Shown here piece after piece: positions 1-5,489 of a stretch of DNA of 6,819 nucleotides. The DNA comes from Lysobacterales bacterium (GTDB lineage Bacteria; Pseudomonadota; Gammaproteobacteria; Xanthomonadales; SZUA-36), in assembly GCA_021648045.1 (NCBI GenBank), contig JAKITM010000116.1, forward strand, positions 1 to 6,819, in the 5' to 3' direction. A program made the translations under genes and the position numbers. The first letter of the stretch is position 1. Every line of letters begins with the position of its first letter. Below the pieces are notes generated by a model. The model did no database searches and was not told where the DNA came from. It saw only the letters and a program-made list of their open reading frames with translations.

Positions 1-64
1 AAAATGAGCCTCACACCACCTGATTTCAAAAAAGATATTTTCTTATATAAAGTACCACGGGCTT

Positions 65-127
65 GTCCAACAATAGGATAAGATTGTGGATCGCTTCGCT
101 CTCACAATCTATCCTTATTCGTTAGCT
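65..127 (-). other. attC-like recombination site ending the toxin-antitoxin cassette
   Basis: Read on the minus strand, the first core is AGCTAAC (127-121) and the last is GTTGGAC (71-65), the latter fitting the integron consensus GTTRRRY exactly. Between them the strand folds on itself: AAC 69-71 pairs with GTT 121-123, AATA 72-75 with TATT 116-119, GGATA 76-80 with TATCC 110-114, and GATTGTG 82-88 with CACAATC 103-109. A 14-nt loop (89-102) closes it, with single unpaired bases at 81, 115 and 120. A long imperfect hairpin with extrahelical bases, conserved only as AAC/GTT at its ends, is the signature of attC sites recognised by integron integrases. The antitoxin TAA stop sits inside the first core, as in many compact cassettes. 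Confidence 0.8.
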
Positions 128-397
128 GTTATTCTCATGCAAGCGACCTTCTACATATTTGTGAAGGATACTGGCAACCAATGTTTGGTAAGGAATACCT
201 TCAGCAAGGGCCTTTTTTTGCAATCCTCGAAGGTCTTTAGAAGGTAGTCGGATGTTGATTCTGGCATCTTTCTTAAACATAGCTTCGGCATAGGATTGAT
301 GCCTTTTCTGTATATTGGCGGAATTTTTAGTACGATTTAACTTGCCCGACTCAAAGGCCTCCAAAATTTCACTTTCTTCCTGATCTAACTTATTCAT
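122..397 (-). CDS. Ribbon-helix-helix (CopG/BrnA-like) antitoxin
   Basis: A 91-residue protein. Residues 1-45 are polar and acidic-to-basic linker sequence. Residues 46-82 begin with RINIRLP, continue with a helix (KDLRGLQKKALAEG) and then a second helix (PYQTLVASILHKYV). This is the strand-helix-helix pattern of CopG/Arc-type dimeric DNA-binding antitoxins. Antitoxins of this kind bind and neutralise the partner toxin and usually repress their own operon. The ATG overlaps the stop of the upstream toxin gene by 4 bp (ATGA, 397-394), so the two are translationally coupled. A GAGG ribosome-binding sequence lies 9 nt before the ATG. The TAA stop falls in the attC core. The fold is well supported; the exact family name (BrnA-like or another CopG subgroup) is less sure. 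Confidence 0.82.
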   Translation of the reverse strand: MNKLDQEESEILEAFESGKLNRTKNSANIQKRHQSYAEAMFKKDARINIRLPSKDLRGLQKKALAEGIPYQTLVASILHKYVEGRLHENNS

Positions 398-672
398 TTC
401 ACAGTACCTCGATATGCTCTGGTTGCCTTTCGGCTCGGAATTATTGTCTTTAGAAAGACCTCTTCCTCCGACTCTATAAACGGAACAAGGTAAACATAAC
501 CCTCAATAACAATCATATGAATTTGCTGGCCTGGGTACCGCACCTGATTCGGATGATCGATTGTATCGAGAATGTCACCTGCCATGATATGGAACACCAC
601 ATCTTCAAATGAAACGTTTCTCTCAGCCTTCAATAAAGTGTTCTTTTTAGAATTCCACGAGATCGCTTTCAT
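394..672 (-). CDS. BrnT-like (DUF497-type) ribonuclease toxin
   Basis: From the ATG at 672 the protein has 92 residues. It opens with MKAISWNSKKNTLLKAERNV followed by SFEDVV, then a central beta-rich part (HMIVIEGYVYLVPF) and ends with FLKTIIPSRKATRAY. This order (W-N/D-x-x-K near the start, SFED, and a terminal I-x-x-R-K-A-x-x-x-Y) matches the BrnT/COG2929 family, RelE-fold toxins that cleave RNA. The toxin-before-antitoxin gene order is also that of brnTA. A frame-compatible TTG at 690 would add six residues, but no ribosome-binding site supports it and family members start at the MxxxxW segment, so the ATG is preferred. No clear Shine-Dalgarno sequence is visible at 672. Transcription probably starts in the attI-side leader (above 720). 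Toxicity and its target are inferred from the family only. Confidence 0.8.
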   Translation of the reverse strand: MKAISWNSKKNTLLKAERNVSFEDVVFHIMAGDILDTIDHPNQVRYPGQQIHMIVIEGYVYLVPFIESEEEVFLKTIIPSRKATRAYRGTVK

Positions 673-714
673 GTGCTTATTGTAGCACAACGTGTGCCGT
701 CTGTGCTCTTAGCA

Positions 715-740
715 GCTAACTTTAATTTATCCAGCTAAAC
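715..740 (-). other. attI-like insertion site, left copy
   Basis: On the minus strand the core GTTAGCT (720-714) is preceded by ATAAATTAAA (730-721) and by a second, directly repeated GTTTAGCT (740-733) 20 bp upstream. A third related copy, ATTTAGCT, lies at 821-814. Direct repeats of the core upstream of the crossover point are a known property of attI sites, where the integrase binds accessory repeats. The 16-base stretch ATAAATTAAAGTTAGC recurs exactly at 5732-5747 on the plus strand, again immediately in front of a cassette gene. No folded arm precedes this core, so it is attI-like rather than attC-like. Confidence 0.68.
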
Positions 741-854
741 TGAAATATCCGGCGTTTTTGCTGTATAAGTGTGTTCACTTGGATAATCTTGCAGTTAATG
801 TCATTGATTTGCAAGCTAAATACTATTTTTGGTGATTGAATCTCTCTACTTATA

Positions 855-868
855 CTGCAAGCTTGCAG
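855..868. promoter_or_regulatory. Perfect 14-bp palindrome in the integron leader
   Basis: CTGCAAGCTTGCAG is a perfect palindrome, about 100 bp upstream of the integrase-like ATG at 967. A related half-site pair, CTTGCA (788-793) and TGCAAG (810-815), lies nearer the attI core. The right-hand head has a degraded counterpart at the aligned position (CTGCGAAGATGCTG). Symmetry suggests a dimeric protein site, possibly an operator for the integrase gene. It does not fit the gammaproteobacterial LexA consensus CTGT-N8-ACAG, so SOS control is not claimed. Confidence 0.35.
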
Positions 869-966
869 CCTATTTCGGTTGTTTTTCCTACAAAAATAAA
901 GGTAAGCTCTTGATGTTATATTTTTCGGGGGTGTTTTAAACTGTTTTGACTTAAATGGGGCAGGCT

Positions 967-1068
967 ATGTCAAAACTGTTAAATAAGGTTAGAAAAGTTC
1001 GGGACAGGCGGTCGGGAAAAGCATTCCTATTTTTACCACAAGAAGAAATCTCACATTTCCCACAATAG
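967..1068 (+). pseudogene. Truncated integron integrase start, left copy
   Basis: A GGGG sequence (957-960) sits 6 nt before the ATG at 967. The frame reads MSKLLNKVRKVRDRR and stops at TAG 1066-1068 after 33 codons. The first residues resemble the N-termini of IntI and related tyrosine recombinases, which commonly begin K-(L/V)-L-(D/N)-x-(V/L)-R; after about ten residues the resemblance is lost. The position and direction (pointing away from attI, about 250 bp from the core) are where an integron integrase belongs. The mirror-image copy at 5489 starts with the same MSKL-x-N. None of the catalytic R-H-R-Y part is visible downstream. The integrase identity is inferred from location plus a short match; this could instead be a chance short frame. 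Confidence 0.5.
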
Positions 1069-1228
1069 CGTGGGTGAACTTACTTAATCAATCGCGAGCA
1101 AGTAGGTGATCAATACCATACGGTTTATCAGGTGCCTGTTCCGTAGGTTTGATCCCAATGCATGCAAAACAAGCTCTAGTTGGGCTGGGTCCGCTTTTAA
1201 TTTCCGGTTTGTACAAATAAATTTATCC
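1069..1228. other. Gene-free stretch with no recognised feature
   Basis: No frame on either strand resembles a known protein. A 42-codon frame on the minus strand (1216-1088) has no ribosome-binding site and no recognisable motif. Just before this stretch, 1000-1017 contains CGGGACAGG next to TCGGGA, a short G-rich near-repeat that may mark an old insertion or deletion edge where the integrase homology ends. No integrase C-terminal fragment was found here. Confidence 0.4.
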
Positions 1229-1256
1229 TTGCAATATTGGATGCTAAAGGTATAAT
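1229..1256 (+). promoter_or_regulatory. Sigma-70-like promoter in front of the AAA ATPase gene
   Basis: TTGCAA (1229-1234) is separated by 16 nt from a perfect TATAAT (1251-1256). Transcription would begin at about 1263, directly at the ATG of the ATPase gene (1264), implying a leaderless or nearly leaderless message. An alternative pair, TTGTAC (1209-1214) with CAATAT at 1232-1237, would leave a leader of about 20 nt. Either reading excludes the TTG at 1237 as a good start. Confidence 0.4.
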
Positions 1257-1263
1257 TACACGG

Positions 1264-2430
1264 ATGATTAACAGAAGAATTACATCACAACTGCAAGATT
1301 TGTTGGGTCAATTTCCGGCTGTAGTATTACTTGGACCAAGGCAAGTAGGTAAAACCACGCTTGCGTTACAACTAGCTGAAAATCAACCTTCAATCTATTT
1401 AGACTTAGAATCAGATACCGACCGAATCAAGTTAGAAGAACCTGAGTTGTATTTGTCTTCTCATCAAGATAAATTGGTGATACTCGATGAAGTACATAGA
1501 ATACCCAATCTGTTCAGCCAACTTCGGGGCCTTATAGATAAATCTCGCAGAGGCGGAAAAAAGCATGGCCAATATCTCTTATTAGGCTCTGCATCTTTAG
1601 ACTTATTGCAGCAATCCAGTGAAAGTTTAGCCGGCAGAGTGGCCTATATTGATTTATCTACATTTAATTCATTAGAAGTTGATAATAGGAATAAATTATG
1701 GGTTTGTGGTGGCTTTCCCGATAGCTTTACTGCAAGTACTGATGAAATGAGTTTTACATGGCGTAAAAATTTCATACGCAGCTACCTAGAGCGTGATATA
1801 CCGCAGTTTGGCTCGCGAATTCCTGCAGAAACTTTGCGCAGGTTCTGGACGATGTTAGCCCATGTCCAAGGTGGATTGTTAAATGCAGCCTCACTAGCTA
1901 GAGGGCTTGATGTTGACAACAAGTCAATCATTCGCTATCTGGATTTATTGGTTGATTTATTATTGGTCAGAAAACTCACCCCATGGCATAGTAACAACGG
2001 CAAACGCCTAACAAAATCACCCAAAATTTATATTCGTGACTCAGGTTTAGTGCATTGCTTATTAAACATCCCCAATCTTGAATCACTGCTGTCGCATCCA
2101 ATATTAGGAGCTAGCTGGGAAGCGTTTGTCATCGAAAATATACTACAAGTCTGTAATCCTCAAGTACACGCTAGTTTTTATCGATCATCAGGTGGTGCCG
2201 AAATAGATTTAATACTCGAAATCCAAACAAGCCAAAACAGGCAAATCTGGGCAATAGAAATTAAAAGAAGCCTTAAGCCAAAAGTCACTCGTGGTTTTTA
2301 TAGTGCCTGCGAAGATATTTCCCCACATAGAAAATTACTAGTCTACTCAGGAGATGATCATTTCCAAATCAAGCACGGCATAGAGGTCATAGGTTTAAAT
2401 CAATTACTGCAAGAAGTGGGAAAACTATGA
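1264..2430 (+). CDS. AAA family ATPase with C-terminal DUF4143 domain
   Basis: From the ATG at 1264 the protein has 388 residues, the usual size of this family, whose members begin with a short (M)I-x-R-x-I/L segment as here (MINRRIT). Walker A is GPRQVGKT (residues 24-31), Walker B is LVILDEVHRIP (71-81), and LLLGSAS (105-111) is the sensor region. The DUF4143 part follows, with RSYLERDIP (172-180), YIRDSGLVHCLL (256-267) and a C-terminal GGAEIDLILE (310-319) plus AIEIKRS (330-336). The last two recall the D...E-x-K core of the PD-(D/E)XK nuclease fold. The family is widespread, often near defence or toxin-antitoxin loci, and its function is largely unknown. An in-frame TTG at 1237 would add nine residues but overlaps the predicted promoter. 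The gene is visibly more AT-rich than the two genes that follow and is convergent with the ABC exporter, so it may be an accessory insertion. Confidence 0.88.
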   Translation: MINRRITSQLQDLLGQFPAVVLLGPRQVGKTTLALQLAENQPSIYLDLESDTDRIKLEEPELYLSSHQDKLVILDEVHRIPNLFSQLRGLIDKSRRGGKKHGQYLLLGSASLDLLQQSSESLAGRVAYIDLSTFNSLEVDNRNKLWVCGGFPDSFTASTDEMSFTWRKNFIRSYLERDIPQFGSRIPAETLRRFWTMLAHVQGGLLNAASLARGLDVDNKSIIRYLDLLVDLLLVRKLTPWHSNNGKRLTKSPKIYIRDSGLVHCLLNIPNLESLLSHPILGASWEAFVIENILQVCNPQVHASFYRSSGGAEIDLILEIQTSQNRQIWAIEIKRSLKPKVTRGFYSACEDISPHRKLLVYSGDDHFQIKHGIEVIGLNQLLQEVGKL

Positions 2431-2501
2431 GATTAACTTATTTTAATAATTGCTATACCGTTATTGGCGTGAACCAAGTGACTCAACCGCCAGTCAAGCC
2501 C

Positions 2502-4271
2502 CTACACCAGAAACTGTAATTCAGCCAGGCTGCGATACAACTCGTTGCTTTCGATAAGTTCCTCGTGTGAACCCTCGGCAACTACTCGGCCTTCATTCAT
2601 CACTACTATCCTGTCTGCTTTACGCACGGTAGCCAGCCTGTGTGCAATGACCAGTGTAGTGCGATCCCGCATCAACTCATCCAGTGCCTGCTGAACCAGT
2701 TTTTCACTGCGGGCATCCAGTGCTGAAGTGGCTTCATCCAGCAACAATATAGGCGGATCAGTTAACAGTGCCCGAGCAATAGAAAGGCGTTGAGCCTGGC
2801 CACCGGAAAGCCTGACCCCACGCTCGCCCAGAAAAGTGTCGTATTGTTCCGCCAGATCATCGATAAAGACATCGGCATGGGCAGCTTTGGCTGCTGCATA
2901 TACCTGTTCATCACTGGCATCCGGGCGACCGTAGCGAATGTTTTCCAGCGCATTGGTAGAAAATATAGTCACATCCTGAGATACCAGCGCCATTTGTTGG
3001 CGCAAGCTGCCTAATTCTAATGCGGTTAGTGCTACATCATCAATTTTTATCAAGCCCTGCTGCGGATCATAAAAACGCATCAGTAACTGAAACATGGTGG
3101 TCTTACCCGCACCGGACGGACCTACTAGAGCAACGGTCTCACCGGCTTTAATATTAAGGCTGATAGCTTCCAGCACAGGTTGATCCAGTCTTGAGGGATA
3201 GGCAAAGGTGACATCCTCCAATGCTATATTACCTTTTACTTTCTCGGTAAATATATGTGCATCTTCAGGTGACTGAATATCACTTTGCATATTTAATAAT
3301 TCAGTAATTCTTTCCAACGCACCTGCCGCCCGTTGCAACTCACCCCAAACCGCTGTGAGCCCACCTGCGGTGGATGCAGCGATAATGGCATAGAGTAAAA
3401 ACTGGCTCAGTGTGCCTGCGGTCATAGTGCCCTCGATAACCGCCTGGGCGCCCAACCAAAGAACGAAAATAATTCCGCCAAGCACCATAATCACCACCGC
3501 CATACTCATGCTGGTGGCAGCGGCGATGCGTTTAACCGAGGTTGTAAAGGCCTGCAGTACTGATTCTGAAAAACGCTGATTTTCCCGCTCGTTCTGGGCA
3601 TAAGATTGCACAGTGTGGATGGCGTAGATGGTTTCAGTTGCCAGTGCCGAGCTATCGGCTATTCGGTCCTGAGATTGTTTTGAAAGCACTCTCACTTTAC
3701 GCCCGAAGAGAATAATCGGCACAATAATCACCGGGATCAGCAAGAGGATCATTCCCGCCAGTTTCGGGCTGGTGATAATCATCATTATCATCGAGCCTAT
3801 CAGCATAACAATACTGCGCAGGGCAATGGAAAAAGTGCTGCCGACGACACTTTCCACCAAGGTGGTATCGGTATTGATTCGCGAGAGAATTTCACCCGTG
3901 CGGGTGGTCTCAAAAAAGGCGGGTGACATACCCACAACCCGATCAAACACATCTTTGCGAATATCGGTGACCACCCGTTGGCCAAGCCAAGATACCCAGT
4001 AATAGCGCAAGGAGGTAAATACCGCCATCAAAATTGAAACCGCAAACATTATCCAGAAATACTGAGCGATTTTTTCATGCTGACCTTCAGCAAAGCCAAG
4101 ATCGATAACATGCCGCAAAGCCACCGGAAAATATAATGTGGTGGCAGCACCAAGCACCAGAAACAACAGCGCGAGGAATATATATTTGCGGTAACGGGTC
4201 ACATAGGGGAAAAGCCCCCGCAAGTGGGACATATCCTTGGACTTTTCACGATCTATAATTTCTTTTCTCAT
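2502..4271 (-). CDS. Type I ABC exporter, fused permease-ATPase (MsbA/BmrA-like half transporter)
   Basis: A complete 589-residue half transporter, expected to work as a homodimer in the inner membrane and to export a lipid or drug-like substrate using ATP. The N-terminal part (about 25-320) has six hydrophobic spans, for example 30-50, 72-90, 145-168, 170-190, 255-275 and 285-305. The nucleotide-binding part carries Walker A GPSGAGKTT (384-392), Q-loop glutamine 432, signature LSGGQAQR (488-495), Walker B ILLLDEAT (508-515), D-loop SALD (516-519) and H-loop histidine 544, so the catalytic set is intact. The ATG at 4271 has only a weak purine-rich leader. It is transcribed divergently from the CnoX-like gene across about 120 bp and ends 71 bp from the convergent ATPase gene. 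The substrate cannot be inferred; many proteins of this type are annotated only as multidrug or lipid exporters. Confidence 0.93.
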   Translation of the reverse strand: MRKEIIDREKSKDMSHLRGLFPYVTRYRKYIFLALLFLVLGAATTLYFPVALRHVIDLGFAEGQHEKIAQYFWIMFAVSILMAVFTSLRYYWVSWLGQRVVTDIRKDVFDRVVGMSPAFFETTRTGEILSRINTDTTLVESVVGSTFSIALRSIVMLIGSMIMMIITSPKLAGMILLLIPVIIVPIILFGRKVRVLSKQSQDRIADSSALATETIYAIHTVQSYAQNERENQRFSESVLQAFTTSVKRIAAATSMSMAVVIMVLGGIIFVLWLGAQAVIEGTMTAGTLSQFLLYAIIAASTAGGLTAVWGELQRAAGALERITELLNMQSDIQSPEDAHIFTEKVKGNIALEDVTFAYPSRLDQPVLEAISLNIKAGETVALVGPSGAGKTTMFQLLMRFYDPQQGLIKIDDVALTALELGSLRQQMALVSQDVTIFSTNALENIRYGRPDASDEQVYAAAKAAHADVFIDDLAEQYDTFLGERGVRLSGGQAQRLSIARALLTDPPILLLDEATSALDARSEKLVQQALDELMRDRTTLVIAHRLATVRKADRIVVMNEGRVVAEGSHEELIESNELYRSLAELQFLV

Positions 4272-4392
4272 TATTTTTTACTTTTTAATAAATTTCTGGC
4301 TGATAAGTTGTTAAGGTATCTTGAAACCTCGGGATTAAACCGCACATATTATATATTGAGCATAAACTCCCAGAATCAAGTTGGAAACTAAA
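4272..4392. promoter_or_regulatory. Divergent intergenic region between the ABC exporter and the cnoX-like gene
   Basis: This AT-rich 121-bp interval must hold both promoters if the genes are transcribed separately. A TATAAT reading toward the ABC gene occurs on the minus strand at 4353-4348, but no good -35 box stands 16-18 nt from it. TTGAAA (4321-4326) followed by TATTAT (4347-4352) reads toward the thioredoxin gene but with a 20-nt spacer, longer than usual. Neither assignment is firm. Confidence 0.3.
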
Positions 4393-5256
4393 ATGGATCA
4401 AACAAACCCCAATATTATCGACGGCACTGCTGAAAACTTTGAAGTCGAAGCCCTAACCGCTTCCAAACAACAACTGGTACTGGTTGATGTCTGGGCCGAG
4501 TGGTGTGAGCCCTGTAAAACCCTGATGCCGATTCTCGATAAACTGGTGGCTGAGTTTGCCGATCAGGTCAAATTGGTCAAAGTGAACGCCGATGAACAGC
4601 AAGCACTCGCCGGTCAAATGGGCGTGCAGTCGCTACCTACAGTATTGATGCTGAAAGACGGTCAGGTGGCTGACCACTTTATGGGAGTACAACCGGAGTC
4701 GGTTATTCGCGATAAAATTATCGCACTGTTACCGGAAAAAGCCCTCTCCCCCGCCGAATTGATTGATGAAGCCATTAGTACTGGCCAACTAGAGACCGCA
4801 CGCAGTTTGCTAGAAGAACAATTTGGCCAAAACCCAGATGACAACACGCTTAAATTAAAGCTGGTACAGGTACAAATGCAACTGGGTGAAACCCAACTTG
4901 CTGAAGATATCCTGCAGTCCCTGCCTCTGGAAATCCGTGACAGTATGGAAGGCAAAGCACTTTTCGGTGCACTTGAATTCAGCAAAGCCCTGAGTGATGC
5001 ACCTACTGTTGCAGAACTAGAAAAAACTTTGGCAGATAATGGCGACGAACATAACAGCCGTTATCAACTCGCCGCCCACGCTCTCGTTAGTGGCGACTAC
5101 CGTAAGGGTATGGAGCAGTTACTGGAATTATTACAACGCAACCGGGAGTATCAAGATGGCCTGGCGCAACGCAGCCTCGTAGCGGCTTTCCAGCTTGCCA
5201 ACGACCCGCAATTGATCCGAGAAATGCGAACCCGAATGGCACGCTTGCTGAATTAA
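4393..5256 (+). CDS. cnoX: CnoX/YbbN-type thioredoxin with TPR C-terminal half
   Basis: From the ATG at 4393 (GGA 7 nt upstream) the protein has 287 residues, the usual length for CnoX/YbbN. Residues 8-115 form a thioredoxin fold with active site W-C-E-P-C (37-41), a second strand V-D-V-W, and the cis-proline segment SLPTV (80-84). Residues from about 120 to the end are helical TPR-like repeats of the kind that bind substrates and GroEL in this family. In E. coli, CnoX (YbbN) is a cytoplasmic co-chaperone that protects clients from over-oxidation and hands them to chaperonin. The E. coli protein has lost the CXXC pair, whereas this one keeps both cysteines but with Glu-Pro in place of the canonical Gly-Pro. 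An in-frame TTG at 4381 would add four residues and sits over the ribosome-binding site, so it is not favoured. It is divergent from the ABC exporter, with no obvious operon partner downstream. Confidence 0.9.
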   Translation: MDQTNPNIIDGTAENFEVEALTASKQQLVLVDVWAEWCEPCKTLMPILDKLVAEFADQVKLVKVNADEQQALAGQMGVQSLPTVLMLKDGQVADHFMGVQPESVIRDKIIALLPEKALSPAELIDEAISTGQLETARSLLEEQFGQNPDDNTLKLKLVQVQMQLGETQLAEDILQSLPLEIRDSMEGKALFGALEFSKALSDAPTVAELEKTLADNGDEHNSRYQLAAHALVSGDYRKGMEQLLELLQRNREYQDGLAQRSLVAAFQLANDPQLIREMRTRMARLLN

Positions 5257-5404
5257 ATAAGAAGATACCGGGTCGGTGCCCGACATGACGACCTTGGCGT
5301 TTAGCTAGACCATCAAAATCCACATTTATCCTCGACCCAGCCCCCGAAATATATCGTCAACCTAGCCTCTGAGCCGGGATCTCATTCAAAACCGCACCAT
5401 TAGT
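5257..5404. other. Gene-free stretch after cnoX with a small GC-rich hairpin
   Basis: A short stem GTCGG-TGC-CCGAC lies shortly after the cnoX stop, within a segment reading GGGTCGGTGCCCGACATGACG. It has no T-run, so it is a poor intrinsic terminator; it resembles dispersed GC-rich intergenic repeats of proteobacteria, which cannot be confirmed from one copy. No coding frame of interest and no integrase remnant is seen here. Confidence 0.35.
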
Positions 5405-5466
5405 TAGTAAATACCTAAAACACCTTCCTCAATCGTGTTGTGTAGCACAACAAACTGTATTTACTA
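5405..5466. repeat. 62-bp element with perfect 10-bp terminal inverted repeats and an inner hairpin
   Basis: TAGTAAATAC (5405-5414) and GTATTTACTA (5457-5466) are perfect inverted repeats. Between them TGTTGTG (5436-5442) and CACAACA (5446-5452) form a second 7-bp stem with a 3-nt loop. The outer repeat ends only a few bases from where homology between the two integron heads stops. It could be a small insertion that broke the right-hand integrase frame, a cruciform-forming site, or a structured RNA. No target duplication is obvious. Confidence 0.5.
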
Positions 5467-5489
5467 CCTAGGTTTACAAGCTTTGACAT
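5415..5489 (-). pseudogene. Truncated integron integrase start, right copy
   Basis: On the minus strand the ATG at 5489 is preceded by the same GGGGCAGG block found before the ATG at 967. The frame opens MSKLVN, against MSKLLN in the left copy, then departs from it and stops at 5417-5415 after 24 codons, inside the inverted-repeat element. Its placement, about 250 bp from the attI-like core and reading away from the cassette, is that expected of an integron integrase. The remaining codons have no integrase character. The call rests on mirror symmetry with the left copy and would fall with it. Confidence 0.45.

Larger units (their letters stand above)
71..719 (-). mobile_element. Integron gene cassette carrying a toxin-antitoxin pair
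   Basis: The limits assume the usual integron cut between G and TT of each GTT core: after G720 in the attI-like site and after G71 in the attC-like site. That gives a 649-bp cassette with almost no spare DNA: 46 bp before the toxin ATG, two genes overlapping by 4 bp, and a stop codon inside attC. Toxin-antitoxin pairs are known as common and stabilising cargo of chromosomal integrons. What lies beyond position 65 on the minus strand, perhaps a further cassette, is cut off by the window edge. Confidence 0.7.
715..985 (-). repeat. Integron head, left copy (inverted, diverged relative of 5470-5747)
   Basis: Read on the minus strand, this stretch is collinear with 5470-5747 read on the plus strand. 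Shared anchors, in order, are TTTGACATA and CCTGCCCCA around the integrase start, ATCAA, TTAC, GTAGGA and CCG about 50-90 bp on, GTATAA, CTTGCAAATCAA (815-804), TTATAC, GATATT, CAGTTT and finally ATAAATTAAAGTTAGC. Spacing between anchors is almost unchanged: the stretch from CTTGC to the core is 101 bp in both copies. By-eye identity is about 71% over those 101 bp and about 61% over the preceding 69 bp. Shared order and spacing argue for common descent, and the divergence argues against a recent duplication. The region corresponds to the integrase-promoter/attI interval of an integron. Confidence 0.72.

Noticed and set aside
4..81. Short plus-strand frame at the left edge ending inside the first attC-like site
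   Set aside because: It has only 25 codons and no recognisable motif, and it runs through the attC core; the folded site is better explained as the end of the minus-strand cassette.
681..691. TGTAGCACAAC shared with 5441-5451 as a possible repeat
   Set aside because: An 11-base match is expected by chance in a window of this length, and the flanks do not align.
1088..1216. 42-codon minus-strand frame in the gap before the ATPase gene
   Set aside because: No ribosome-binding site, TTG start, no family resemblance, and no match to an integrase fragment.
2431..2501. Terminator between the convergent ATPase and ABC genes
   Set aside because: TGGCG and CGCCA can pair, but the loop is 18 nt and no T-run follows.
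2762..3014. Open frames on both strands inside the ABC exporter ATPase domain
   Set aside because: They are shadow frames over the conserved Walker B and signature region of a clearly real gene.
3772..4002. Open frames opposite and within the ABC exporter membrane domain
   Set aside because: Composition follows the codon pattern of the exporter gene; no start signal and no motif.
4662..4985. 107-codon minus-strand frame opposite the cnoX-like gene
   Set aside because: Antisense shadow of the TPR region, rich in serine and cysteine as such shadows often are.
5087..5323. 78-codon minus-strand frame across the end of the cnoX-like gene
   Set aside because: Mostly antisense to coding sequence; the remainder covers the GC-rich hairpin and has no protein motif.
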